Assembly: GCA_001028025.1 (NCBI GenBank)
Contig: LDAQ01000128.1
Span: forward strand, 1-25,051
From: Faecalicatena fissicatena
GTDB lineage: Bacteria; Bacillota; Clostridia; Lachnospirales; Lachnospiraceae
Direction of reading: 5' to 3'
DNA length: 25,051 bases
Shown here one piece after another: positions 1 through 7,921 of this stretch; position 1 is the stretch's first letter, and each line of letters opens with the position of its first letter. A program made the position numbers and the translations under genes. The notes beneath the pieces are model-generated. The model worked only from the letters and a program-made list of their open reading frames with translations, searched no databases and had not been told where the DNA came from.

Positions 1-60
1 TCACGGTAAGCGCCCCCCTTCGTCCGCTCCCGAGACTAAAGCTCGTGAGCTAAATCCCGA

Positions 61-145
61 TTCAGGACTTTCCCGATGCCCCGCTTTATGATACAATATA
101 GAAATATTAATTTCACGATGATTCAACATCTGAAGGAAGGATTAT
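61..145 (+). promoter_or_regulatory. Probable rqcH promoter region and RBS
   Basis: A TATGATACAAT stretch at 87-97 offers two overlapping -10 boxes (TATGAT or TACAAT). No good -35 box is seen at 17 bp; TTTCCC at 69-74 is the closest. AAGGAAGG sits about 7 nt before the ATG at 149 and is a good ribosome binding site. The first 60 bases hold no gene that I can see. Confidence 0.35.
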
Positions 146-148
146 ATC

Positions 149-1882
149 ATGGCATTTGATGGAATTACCGTGGCCTCTCTGGTCCACGAATTAAAAGAAC
201 AGCTGCAGGGTGGAAGGATTGCCAAAATTGCCCAGCCTGAAACTGACGAACTGCTTCTCACACTGAAAACCCCGGCCGGCCAGAAGCGGCTGTGTATTTC
301 TGCGAGCGCATCCCTCCCCCTCATATATCTGACGGACTCCAACAAACCCAGCCCCATGACGGCCCCTAATTTCTGCATGCTGCTGAGAAAACATATCAGC
401 AACGGCAGGATTATCGATATCTGTCAGCCAGGTCTGGAGCGCATCATCCACTTTACCATAGAACATCTGGATGAGCTGGGGGATCTCTGCAGGAAGGATC
501 TTGTTGTGGAGATCATGGGCAAACACAGCAACATTATCTTCTGTAGCAGCGAAGGAATGATCATCGACAGTATCAAGCACGTTTCCGCCCAGATGAGTTC
601 TGTCCGGGAAGTGCTTCCAGGAAGAGACTATTTTGTCCCTGATACTATGGACAAGTCCGATCCGCTGTCCACGAATGAATCTGCCTTTCTTGAAAAGATT
701 AAGTCAAAGCAGCTTCCGCTCGCCAAGGCCATTTATACAAGCTTTACCGGAGTAAGTCCCGTGGCAGCCAGGGAGATCTGCTTTTTGTCAGACATTGATT
801 CTACCGTCACAACCGAGACTTTGGAAGATGAGACACTGCGGCATCTGTATCGTCAGTTTTCTCTTTTCTTTACTTATGTAAAAGAAGGATGCTACTCTCC
901 TGCGATCTATTACGATGGACAGGAACCAAAAGAATTTTCTGCGCTGCCGCTGACTCATTTAGAAAACTGCACACGGATGGATTTTGATTCCATGTCCCAA
1001 GTGCTGGAGACTTATTACGCCTCTAAAAATGCTCTGACCCGCATCCGGCAGAAGTCAGCTGATCTGCGCCATATTGTGCAGACGGCCCTGGAGCGCAGCC
1101 GCAAAAAATGTGATCTGCAGCTCAAGCAGCTCGCCGATACCGAGAGCCGGGACAAATATAAGGTTTATGGGGAGTTAATCAATACTTACGGCTACAACCT
1201 GAAGGAGGGCGCCCGGCAGCTGGAAGCACTGAATTATTATACGAATGAGATGATCACCATCCCGCTGGACGCCGCCAAAACACCGCAGGAAAATGCCCAG
1301 CGCTACTTTGATAAATATAATAAGCAGAAAAGAACCTATGAGGCTCTCTCCCGTTTTGTCCAGGAGACACAGGATGATATCACTTATCTGGACTCCGTAA
1401 GCACGGCACTGGATATCGCCCTGACAGAGGACGATCTTGCCCAGATCAAAGAGGAGTTGATTGGCTCTGGCTATATGCGCAGGAAGTTTACCAAAAAGAA
1501 GGTTAAAATAAAAAACACGCCGCTGCATTATCTTTCCAGCGACGGTTTTCATATGTATGTAGGGAAAAATAATTTTCAAAATGACGAACTCACTTTCAGC
1601 TTTGCAACAGGCAATGACTGGTGGTTCCATGCGAAAGACGCCCCTGGTTCCCATGTTATTGTAAAAACAAACGGTGAAGAACTTCCCGACAGAACCTTTG
1701 AGGAGGCCGGCCGGCTTGCCGCCCATTACTCGAAAGCACGCGGAGGAGAAAAAGTAGAAATAGACTACGTTGAAAAGAAACATGTGAAAAAACCGAAAGG
1801 CGCCAAGCCTGGATTTGTAGTGTATTATACAAACTACTCGCTGATCATCGACAGCGATATCTCACAGATCCAGGAAGTTTAG
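149..1882 (+). CDS. rqcH: RqcH / NFACT-family ribosome quality control protein
   Basis: This is the bacterial Rqc2/NEMF homologue, often annotated as fibronectin-binding protein FbpA. Members of the family bind the 50S subunit carrying an obstructed nascent chain and recruit tRNA-Ala to add C-terminal alanine tails that act as degrons. The 577 residues match the usual length. The NFACT-N domain starts directly with MAFDGITVASLV. An acidic-Arg pair, E97-R98 in GLERII, lies where Bacillus RqcH has its functional D97-R98. A long charged coiled-coil region occupies about 290-430. The NFACT-R domain near 485-545 carries VGKNNFQND and DWWFHAKDAPGSH. The start has a good RBS (AAGGAAGG). The gene is followed by a hairpin and faces a convergent lipoprotein gene. 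Family assignment is firm; the cellular role is taken from characterised homologues. Confidence 0.95.
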   Translation: MAFDGITVASLVHELKEQLQGGRIAKIAQPETDELLLTLKTPAGQKRLCISASASLPLIYLTDSNKPSPMTAPNFCMLLRKHISNGRIIDICQPGLERIIHFTIEHLDELGDLCRKDLVVEIMGKHSNIIFCSSEGMIIDSIKHVSAQMSSVREVLPGRDYFVPDTMDKSDPLSTNESAFLEKIKSKQLPLAKAIYTSFTGVSPVAAREICFLSDIDSTVTTETLEDETLRHLYRQFSLFFTYVKEGCYSPAIYYDGQEPKEFSALPLTHLENCTRMDFDSMSQVLETYYASKNALTRIRQKSADLRHIVQTALERSRKKCDLQLKQLADTESRDKYKVYGELINTYGYNLKEGARQLEALNYYTNEMITIPLDAAKTPQENAQRYFDKYNKQKRTYEALSRFVQETQDDITYLDSVSTALDIALTEDDLAQIKEELIGSGYMRRKFTKKKVKIKNTPLHYLSSDGFHMYVGKNNFQNDELTFSFATGNDWWFHAKDAPGSHVIVKTNGEELPDRTFEEAGRLAAHYSKARGGEKVEIDYVEKKHVKKPKGAKPGFVVYYTNYSLIIDSDISQIQEV

Positions 1883-1927
1883 GCAATATACCTGAACAGA
1901 ACAGTAAGAGGCTGCTCATAATATAAA

Positions 1928-1988
1928 ATGCCCTGCCCGGATATGAGACCGATGCGGATGACCGCCGTTTCAAATTCGGACAGGGCAT
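1928..1988 (-). terminator. Hairpin terminator of the pheA-DUF815-lipoprotein run
   Basis: ATGCCCTG at 1928-1935 pairs with CAGGGCAT at 1981-1988. A small inner GCGG/CCGC hairpin lies between them. Read on the - strand, the stem is followed by TTTTATATT, so it fits termination of the lipoprotein transcript. On the + strand there is no clean T-run, so ending the rqcH transcript here is less certain. Confidence 0.55.
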
Positions 1989-2033
1989 ATACAATTATTA
2001 CTCTTATGAAAAAGTGTTCGGCTGTGCTTCTTT

Positions 2034-2855
2034 CTAACCCGCCTGGCCGCACGCCTGCAGGACTTCCTGAGGCACCTCTATCTTCTCTACCTGATCAAAA
2101 CCAGTATACCCCAGCTTGATTGTAAAGTCGTTTACATTGGTAGTTTTTTCATATTTATCATACAGATCGTTCATAACATCTGTCATGTCTACGATGATGC
2201 GTGCAGGGAGCATTTCTTCTTTATAGATATCGATCGTGATCGGAATCGATAGTCCTGAAATCGCATCTTCTTCCGGAAGCTCCACCAAACCAAAAGCCCC
2301 CATCATGTCCAGACCCATGAACTTCAGAAGTTCTTTACCGCTAATATCACCATACATCTCATAGCACTCTTTATTTTCCACCAAAACGGTCTCTTTTGCT
2401 ATATGAAAGGATTTGATGGAATCTCCTGCCTCCTGGAACAGATTTCCGTTAAATGTGCTCTTTTGTGCACCTTCTGCAGCCTCTCTGCTCCACTGTCCAT
2501 ACATACTGCTGTATGTGACAAACTCATCGCCCTCCGTCACCTGATAGATCTCCATATCACTGCCTACCTGGGTTCCGCTGAAATTTACTTCCGCGGACCC
2601 TTTCGCATGTCCGGCTTTTGGCTTTGTTGTATTCTCCATCTGCATGTCCATTGAGATTTTTGTTAAATCAAGTACATCTTCCAGCTCAATGTCCATCTCT
2701 AATGAATTGGAAACTGATTTTACTTCCGCAAGATTTTCTGTAACCGCTGACATCATCTTTTTTGGAGTCAGTTTCCCGCTGCAACCGGTCACCGCACCGA
2801 CACATAGAGCCAGCATGATCAGTGCGCATCCCGTATTTTTTACCTTTTTATTCAT
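2034..2855 (-). CDS. Secreted lipoprotein, LolA/LppX-like (DUF6612-type)
   Basis: This is a 273-residue predicted lipoprotein. The N-terminus has a basic start (MNKKVK), a hydrophobic stretch and a lipobox ending AVTGC, so Cys25 would be lipid-modified and the protein anchored on the outer face of the membrane. The rest alternates short beta-strand-like segments with polar stretches, as in the Clostridia lipoproteins annotated DUF6612 (a LolA/LppX-like fold). No catalytic motif is visible. It follows the DUF815 ATPase by 12 nt with an AAAGG ribosome binding site, so it is probably co-transcribed with it and pheA. The family name is a tentative match by overall pattern; lipoprotein status is well supported. 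Confidence 0.75.
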   Translation of the reverse strand: MNKKVKNTGCALIMLALCVGAVTGCSGKLTPKKMMSAVTENLAEVKSVSNSLEMDIELEDVLDLTKISMDMQMENTTKPKAGHAKGSAEVNFSGTQVGSDMEIYQVTEGDEFVTYSSMYGQWSREAAEGAQKSTFNGNLFQEAGDSIKSFHIAKETVLVENKECYEMYGDISGKELLKFMGLDMMGAFGLVELPEEDAISGLSIPITIDIYKEEMLPARIIVDMTDVMNDLYDKYEKTTNVNDFTIKLGYTGFDQVEKIEVPQEVLQACGQAG

Positions 2856-2867
2856 GAATTACCTTTC

Positions 2868-4160
2868 TTATTCCTGCCCGAGCAGATAATCAATGAACTG
2901 CTGTGCCGTTCTTCCTGACAGGCCGCCATGGGTAAGTTCCCACTGGTTTGCCTTCAGAAGCAGTTCTTCCTTGGGCATTGCTATCTGATTCTGCTTTGCC
3001 AGTTCTTTTACGATCTGCTGGTATTCTTTTTTGCTCGGAGAGCCAAAATATATTGTCACGCCGAATCTTGCGACAAGAGACAGCTTTTCCTGCACCGTAT
3101 CATTGGTGTGCAGCTCCTCATCCCTGTCCGCCTTATCCTTAAATGTCTCCCTTACCAGATGGCGTCTGTTTGATGTAGCGTAAATCAGTACGTTGTTAGG
3201 CTTTTTCTCCAGCCCGCCTTCGATGACTGCTTTCAGATACTTATACTCTATCTCAAATTCCTCAAAAGACAGATCATCCATATAGATGATAAACTTATAG
3301 TTTCTGTTTTTAATCTGCGCTATCACATCATTCAAATCCTGAAACTGATGCTTGTAAACTTCAATCATACGCAATCCCTGGTCATAATACTGGTTCAGAA
3401 CCGCCTTAATGGATGAGGATTTGCCGGTTCCCGCATCCCCGTACAGCAGGCAGTTGTTTGCCCGCCTTCCCTCTACAAAGGCTTTTGTATTGTCGATCAG
3501 TTTTTTCTTTGCAATCTCATATCCCACAAGGTCATCGAGATGAACGTGCGCAATGTTTGTTATGGGAACAATCTGCACGCCTTCCTCCTCCGGATGCTCT
3601 ACCCGGAAAGCCTTGTGAAGCCCCAGTTTTCCAACGCCGAATTCTTTGTAGAACTGCGTCAGTATCTCCTGGAAAGCGGCCACATCCCCCGCTGCTTCCA
3701 GTGCACGCCCCAGCCCGCAGATCCTGTCCCTGATGCGCTTGTTAAACACTTTGCTGCTCTCATTGACATTCTGATAATCCTTCAGGATGGAAAAACATTT
3801 TAACTCCAGCGCTTTTTCCATTTTACTGAAATCATAATCGAACAGCTCTTTAAAAACACCAAAATCATAGCGGGCGATCTCGTTGATACTTCCCTCCACA
3901 GGTCCGATGATTTCGCATGAGGTACTGTATGCATTCTCGTCGCTGGCCAGCAGAAACGCCAGGTATGTATGCCACAGATTTCCCTCAAAGCCATGGCTTG
4001 CGGAAAGCTCGAGCAGGGCATTCACACACTCAAAAAACAGGCTTCTTAAGTCCTCTCTGTTGTAATATTCATTCTCAAAGTTCTCCATAAGAAATGTCAT
4101 GTCGAGCAGGATATCTCCGTATTCCATATTCTTATACAGCATTAATTCGTTTGTACGCAT
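2868..4160 (-). CDS. DUF815-family AAA-type ATPase
   Basis: This is a 430-residue cytoplasmic P-loop ATPase of the DUF815 family, common in Clostridia and of unknown function. The first 200 residues or so form a helical N-terminal region without known motifs. The AAA core begins near 205 with DDLVGYEIAKKKL. The Walker A loop GDAGTGKSS is at 241-249, Walker B IIYMDDLSFEE is around 291-301, and a sensor-1-like YATSNRRHL follows. All key nucleotide-binding residues appear intact. An AGAGGAAGAGG ribosome binding site precedes the ATG. It lies 26 nt after pheA and 12 nt before the lipoprotein gene, indicating one transcript. The substrate cannot be deduced from sequence or context. Confidence 0.9.
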   Translation of the reverse strand: MRTNELMLYKNMEYGDILLDMTFLMENFENEYYNREDLRSLFFECVNALLELSASHGFEGNLWHTYLAFLLASDENAYSTSCEIIGPVEGSINEIARYDFGVFKELFDYDFSKMEKALELKCFSILKDYQNVNESSKVFNKRIRDRICGLGRALEAAGDVAAFQEILTQFYKEFGVGKLGLHKAFRVEHPEEEGVQIVPITNIAHVHLDDLVGYEIAKKKLIDNTKAFVEGRRANNCLLYGDAGTGKSSSIKAVLNQYYDQGLRMIEVYKHQFQDLNDVIAQIKNRNYKFIIYMDDLSFEEFEIEYKYLKAVIEGGLEKKPNNVLIYATSNRRHLVRETFKDKADRDEELHTNDTVQEKLSLVARFGVTIYFGSPSKKEYQQIVKELAKQNQIAMPKEELLLKANQWELTHGGLSGRTAQQFIDYLLGQE

Positions 4161-4186
4161 TGCCTCTTCCTCTTTTACATAATCTC

Positions 4187-5317
4187 TTAATAATTGCCCA
4201 GTATCTTCAGATTTCTGGCTTCTTCCCTAAGGCCACGGATAGCATTCTTAACAGCCGGCTGAGCCATGTTGCCTTCGAAATCCACGAAGAAACGGTACTC
4301 CCAGTTCTTCCCCTCCACCGGGCGTGATTCGATCTTGGTCATATTCAGATCATTATAAATGAAATGAGACAGAATCCGGTACAGAGATCCGCTTTCATGG
4401 GTCACCTCAAAACAGATACTGATCTTGGACGCATCCTGCAGAAAAATTTTCTGATTGGTCACAACAATAAATCTTGTGGAATTGTTTGGTTCATCATTAA
4501 TATTATCCTGAAGAACGGACAGTCCGTGTACTTTTGCGGCATAAGCGCTGCATACTGCGGCCTGTGTCCGGTCCTGGTCCTCTAGAATCTTCTTTGCTGC
4601 AATTGCGGTATTCACAACACTGATTTGCTGCCAGCCACTGTGTTCATCCAAAAAACGGCTTGTCTGCATCAGAGCTTCCGCCTTGGAATAGACTCTCTGC
4701 AGCTGATTCAGGCTGGTTCCGGGCAGGCCTGACAGTGTATGGGTAATCGGGATGATCGTCTCCGCTACGATAAAATTTTCAAATTCTACCAGAAGGTCGT
4801 ACATCTCATTGACCGCTCCGGCAGAAGAATTTTCGATAGGCAGTACGGCATAGTCCGCGGAGCCTTCTTCGATTGCCTCCATGGCATCCCGGAATGTTCT
4901 GACATGAAAAGCATTGCAGTTTTCTCCAAAGTAATGCTGCATGGCGGCCTGGCCATAAGCACCTTCGACTCCCTGGAATACGACCCTGGCATTGTGTCCC
5001 TCCAGAGACTCCACCTCAATAAACGGAAGCCGGCCCAGGGCCCCTGCTTCCACCAGCTGCTGATACTGAAGTTTCCGGCTCATGGACATGAGCTGCTCGT
5101 ACAGTTCCTGGATCCCCTTCTTGTTGAAATCACCGGACACTTTTGCCGAAACATCAGTCAGCTTTTCCTTCTCCCGCTGTTTGTCAAACACCTTTCTGCC
5201 AGTGTTTACCTTCAGTTCGCCGACCTCTTTGCACACCTGCATCCTGTTTTCGTATAACTTTACAAGCTGGTTATCGATCTCATCCAACTGTAATCTCAGT
5301 TCTTCCAATGTTGCCAT
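4187..5317 (-). CDS. pheA: Bifunctional chorismate mutase / prephenate dehydratase
   Basis: This enzyme converts chorismate to prephenate and then to phenylpyruvate in phenylalanine synthesis. It has 376 residues, the normal fused length. Residues 1-90 form the helical AroQ-type chorismate mutase domain, with the pattern LRLQLDEIDNQLVKLYENR. The prephenate dehydratase domain starts near 110 (VVFQGVEGAYGQAA), with LPIENSSAGAV at 159-169 and the substrate-site signature NNSTRF at 278-283. The ACT regulatory domain follows, with ESGSLYRIL at 308-316 and the phenylalanine-binding ESRP at 330-333, so feedback inhibition by Phe is expected. The start at 5317 is chosen because AAGGAG lies about 8 nt upstream; an upstream in-frame ATG has no ribosome binding site. 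It is the first gene of a run with the DUF815 ATPase and the lipoprotein. Confidence 0.96.
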   Translation of the reverse strand: MATLEELRLQLDEIDNQLVKLYENRMQVCKEVGELKVNTGRKVFDKQREKEKLTDVSAKVSGDFNKKGIQELYEQLMSMSRKLQYQQLVEAGALGRLPFIEVESLEGHNARVVFQGVEGAYGQAAMQHYFGENCNAFHVRTFRDAMEAIEEGSADYAVLPIENSSAGAVNEMYDLLVEFENFIVAETIIPITHTLSGLPGTSLNQLQRVYSKAEALMQTSRFLDEHSGWQQISVVNTAIAAKKILEDQDRTQAAVCSAYAAKVHGLSVLQDNINDEPNNSTRFIVVTNQKIFLQDASKISICFEVTHESGSLYRILSHFIYNDLNMTKIESRPVEGKNWEYRFFVDFEGNMAQPAVKNAIRGLREEARNLKILGNY

Positions 5318-5348
5318 TTCTACTTCTCCTTTGCACAAACTAAAAAAC

Positions 5349-5380
5349 ATTATAATACATTTTACGTATAAAATCTACGT
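5349..5380 (-). promoter_or_regulatory. Putative pheA promoter
   Basis: A perfect TATAAT -10 box occurs on the - strand at 5354-5349. The -35 position holds only a weak match. An inverted repeat ATTTTA/TAAAAT (5359-5374) lies just upstream of the -10 and could be an operator. No T-box leader or leader peptide was seen before pheA. Confidence 0.45.
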
Positions 5381-5401
5381 TTCTTAAACATACTTTTCAT
5401 T

Positions 5402-5779
5402 ATGAAGAATAAATTTATCATATGCGGCACTTTGGGCTGGTGCATGGAAATTGTATTTACAGCCCTCCATTCTTTTAAAAAGAAAGAATTTACCCTTGTC
5501 GGGCGCACCTCTATCTGGATGTTTCCCATTTACGGCGCGGCATGCCTTCTCACGCCTGTCTGCCGTCTGTTAAAAGGAAAAAATCCCCTTTTGAGAGGCG
5601 GCGTTTATACCTGCTGTATTTTTCTCGGTGAATTTCTCTCGGGCAGCGTCCTGAAAAGGCACCATGCCTGTCCCTGGGATTACAGCAAAGCAAAATACAA
5701 TTTAAAAGGCATCATACGGTTTGACTATGCGCCTTTATGGTTCGGCGCCGGCCTCCTGTTTGAAAAAATCCTGCGCTGA
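5402..5779 (+). CDS. Small membrane protein, putative ABC-transporter type IV (CmpB-like)
   Basis: This is a 125-residue protein resembling the PF06541 family (annotated 'putative ABC transporter permease', CmpB type). Members are small multi-spanning membrane proteins without a demonstrated transport function. The N-terminal GTLGWCMEIVFTAL corresponds to the family's usual GW..E start. Hydrophobic segments lie at about 40-56, 66-80 and 108-122. The aromatic-rich part near 88-112 (PWDYSKAKYNLKGIIRFDYAPLW cut by charged residues) is typical. There is no obvious Shine-Dalgarno before the ATG, so expression may be weak, but an N-terminal match to the family supports this start. It is divergent from pheA and followed by the nitroreductase promoter. 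Confidence 0.75.
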   Translation: MKNKFIICGTLGWCMEIVFTALHSFKKKEFTLVGRTSIWMFPIYGAACLLTPVCRLLKGKNPLLRGGVYTCCIFLGEFLSGSVLKRHHACPWDYSKAKYNLKGIIRFDYAPLWFGAGLLFEKILR

Positions 5780-5808
5780 CTTTTGGCAGCTCCCTTTCAA
5801 AATTCCTG

Positions 5809-5837
5809 TTGAAAATCGACTTATTTTAGTATATGAT
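5809..5837 (+). promoter_or_regulatory. Sigma-A promoter for the nitroreductase gene
   Basis: TTGAAA (5809-5814) and TATGAT (5832-5837) are separated by exactly 17 bp, and a GGGAGG ribosome binding site follows before the ATG at 5873. It probably also reads through into pyrBI, because no terminator is seen after the nitroreductase gene. Confidence 0.8.
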
Positions 5838-5872
5838 TAGTTGAAGAGAATTTTGAATAGGGAGGTTTACAA

Positions 5873-6409
5873 ATGAACACTATTGAATGTATTAAGAGTC
5901 GAAGAAGCATCCGCAAATACAAGCCGGATCCCATTGACCATTCTATGATTGATTCTATTGTTTCTGCAGCATCTTATTCTCCTTCCTGGAAAAACACCCA
6001 GATTACCCGCTATATTGCAATTGAAGATCCATCCATTATCGGAAAAATCACAGAGGAATTCACGTATGAGCACAATGCCGGTATTATTAAACAGGCACCC
6101 ATGCTGATTGCTGTTACTTTTCTGAAGGGAAGGTCTGGTTTTGAGCGCGATGGCTCTTACACTACAAAAAAGGGTGACAGATGGCAGATGTTTGACGCCG
6201 GGATCGCTTCCCAGTCTTTTTGTCTGGCGGCGCAGGAGTATGGACTTGGCACCGTGATTATGGGAATTTTTGATGAGAACGGAATATCCGGGCTTCTGGA
6301 GCTGCCCGAGGATCAGGAACTGGCTGCATTGATTGCCGTTGGTTATCCGGATCACGAGCCGGAAGCGCCAAATCGTAAATCTGTAGAAGATTTACTGCAA
6401 TACAGATAG
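5873..6409 (+). CDS. Nitroreductase-family FMN oxidoreductase
   Basis: This 178-residue protein belongs to the flavin (FMN) nitroreductase superfamily, which reduces diverse substrates with NAD(P)H. The N-terminal signature IKSRRSIRKYKPDPI (8-22) provides the FMN phosphate-binding arginines. SYSPSWKNTQITRY follows at about 38-51. The glycine-rich GLGTVIMGIF segment and LIAVGYPDHEPEAPNRKSVEDLL near the C-terminus are typical of the short clostridial subgroup. The physiological substrate cannot be told. It has its own promoter and an excellent ribosome binding site. It lies 39 nt ahead of pyrB without an intervening terminator, so co-transcription is likely but a functional link is not evident. 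Confidence 0.92.
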   Translation: MNTIECIKSRRSIRKYKPDPIDHSMIDSIVSAASYSPSWKNTQITRYIAIEDPSIIGKITEEFTYEHNAGIIKQAPMLIAVTFLKGRSGFERDGSYTTKKGDRWQMFDAGIASQSFCLAAQEYGLGTVIMGIFDENGISGLLELPEDQELAALIAVGYPDHEPEAPNRKSVEDLLQYR

Positions 6410-6448
6410 ATTAAAGATGCCCCTATTCGGCATATAAGGAGGTTATTT

Positions 6449-7369
6449 ATGAGACACTTAATGAGTCCTCTGGATTTTTCCGTTGAGGAACTGGACGAAC
6501 TGCTGGGCCTGGCACAGGATATTGAGGCACATCCCGATAAATATGCACATGCCTGCGACGGGAAAAAACTTGCGACTTTATTTTATGAACCAAGCACACG
6601 TACACGGCTGAGCCACGAAGCGGCTATGCTGAACCTTGGCGGCAGCATCATGGGATTTTCTTCCGCTGAATCAAGCTCAGCTGCAAAGGGAGAGAGCGTT
6701 TCTGATACGATCAGAACCATTTCATGCTATGCAGATATCTGCGCGATGCGCCACCCGAAAGAGGGTGCGCCTATGGTTGCCTGCCAGCACTCTTCTATCC
6801 CGGTAATCAACGCCGGTGACGGAGGCCATCAGCATCCGACACAGACGCTGACCGATCTGCTTACAATATTGAATGTTAAAGGACGCCTGAACAAAATGAC
6901 CATAGGACTTTGCGGAGACTTAAAGTTCGGCCGCACCGTTCATTCTCTGATCCATGCATTAGTACGTTATGAAGGAATCCAGTTTGTTCTGATTTCACCA
7001 GAAGAATTAAGACTTCCGGATTACATGCGCCACGATGTACTGGACAAGCTGAATATCCCTTATCAGGAAGTGGTCCGTCTGGAAGATGCAATCCCCAAAC
7101 TGGACATACTGTATATGACGAGAGTCCAGAAAGAGCGTTTCTTCAATGAGGAAGACTATGTGCGCATGAAAGATTTCTATATACTGGACAAGAAAAAAAT
7201 GCGGCTTGCACCGGAAGACATGTATGTACTTCATCCGCTTCCAAGAGTGAATGAGATTTCCGTTGAGATAGATGATGACCCAAGGGCCGCCTACTTCAAG
7301 CAAATGCAGTACGGAGTTTATGTCCGTATGGCACTCATACTCACTCTTCTGGATATCCATGTAGATTAA
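6449..7369 (+). CDS. pyrB: Aspartate carbamoyltransferase catalytic subunit
   Basis: This enzyme condenses carbamoyl phosphate with L-aspartate to N-carbamoyl-aspartate, the committed step of pyrimidine synthesis. It has 306 residues, the usual length. The carbamoyl-phosphate signature STRTR is at 49-53 (FYEPSTRTRLSHE). The loop SAAKGES at 77-83 supplies the active-site Ser/Lys from the neighbouring subunit, HPTQ is at 129-132, and LHPLPRVNEI forms the C-terminal aspartate-site loop. All catalytic residues seem present. An AAGGAGG ribosome binding site precedes the ATG. It is followed by pyrI, so the enzyme should be the allosteric, E. coli-like heteromer. No PyrR-type attenuator was recognised in the short 39-nt leader. 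Confidence 0.98.
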   Translation: MRHLMSPLDFSVEELDELLGLAQDIEAHPDKYAHACDGKKLATLFYEPSTRTRLSHEAAMLNLGGSIMGFSSAESSSAAKGESVSDTIRTISCYADICAMRHPKEGAPMVACQHSSIPVINAGDGGHQHPTQTLTDLLTILNVKGRLNKMTIGLCGDLKFGRTVHSLIHALVRYEGIQFVLISPEELRLPDYMRHDVLDKLNIPYQEVVRLEDAIPKLDILYMTRVQKERFFNEEDYVRMKDFYILDKKKMRLAPEDMYVLHPLPRVNEISVEIDDDPRAAYFKQMQYGVYVRMALILTLLDIHVD

Positions 7370-7380
7370 AAAGAGGCAAT

Positions 7381-7414
7381 CATCTTTTACGTCAACTTAA
7401 ATACACAAAAGATG
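7381..7414 (+). other. Small hairpin in the pyrB-pyrI gap
   Basis: CATCTTTT (7381-7388) pairs with AAAAGATG (7407-7414) across an 18-nt loop. There is no T-run after it, so it is not a terminator. It could influence mRNA stability or the pyrB:pyrI expression ratio, but this is only inference. Confidence 0.4.
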
Positions 7415-7440
7415 GCATATTTTAAGAAAGAAGGAGAACT

Positions 7441-7884
7441 ATGGTGAAAAATACATTAAACGTCGGCCGCATCTCAGAAGGCTTTGTACTCGACCACATC
7501 GAAGCCGGCAAAAGCATGGAAATATACAAATACTTACATCTCGATAAGCTTGACTGCTGTGTGGCCATCATCAAAAATGCCAAAAGCAGCAAAATGGGCA
7601 AAAAAGACATCATGAAGATCGAATGCCCGATCGATTTTATGGATCTGGACATTCTGGGCTTTATCGATCACAATATCACGGTCAACATCGTCCAGAATGA
7701 GGAAATCGTAGACAAAAAGCGTCTGACCCTTCCGAAAGAGATCCGGAATGTCATCCGCTGCAAAAACCCCCGCTGTATCACATCCATCGAGCAGGGCCTG
7801 GATCACGTGTTTGTCCTCACAGATGAAATAAATCAGATCTACCGCTGCAAATACTGCGAAGAAAAATATACAGATAACAAGTAA
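7441..7884 (+). CDS. pyrI: Aspartate carbamoyltransferase regulatory subunit
   Basis: This is the 147-residue allosteric subunit that binds nucleotide effectors and attaches to PyrB through a zinc domain. The N-terminal allosteric domain begins MVKNTLNVGRISEGFVLDHI; the conserved leading Leu/Val/Asp-His pattern and K-rich YKYLHLDKL segment are recognisable. The zinc ligands are Cys107, Cys112, Cys136 and Cys139 (C-x4-C and C-x2-C), all intact. It is preceded by AAGAAAGGAG and lies 71 nt after pyrB. It ends just before a perfect hairpin that separates it from the convergent flavodoxin gene. Effector specificity cannot be predicted from sequence alone. Confidence 0.97.
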   Translation: MVKNTLNVGRISEGFVLDHIEAGKSMEIYKYLHLDKLDCCVAIIKNAKSSKMGKKDIMKIECPIDFMDLDILGFIDHNITVNIVQNEEIVDKKRLTLPKEIRNVIRCKNPRCITSIEQGLDHVFVLTDEINQIYRCKYCEEKYTDNK

Positions 7885-7888
7885 GAAG

Positions 7889-7921
7889 GAAGAGCAAAGG
7901 GGTCTGACCCCTTTGCTCTTC
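7889..7921. terminator. Perfect bidirectional hairpin between pyrI and the flavodoxin gene
   Basis: Two 16-nt arms (7889-7904 and 7906-7921) are exact reverse complements with a single central base. The right arm abuts the flavodoxin stop codon at 7922-7924. It fits a shared terminator for convergent genes, although T-runs are short. Its core, AGCAAAGGGGTCTGACCCC, recurs at 13665-13683. Confidence 0.65.

Noticed and set aside
25..60. tRNA-like or structured RNA at the window start
   Set aside because: Only a short GCTC/GAGC inverted repeat was found; no cloverleaf or known motif.
5318..5400. T-box or leader-peptide attenuator before pheA
   Set aside because: The leader is too short and has no T-box sequence or Phe-rich peptide.
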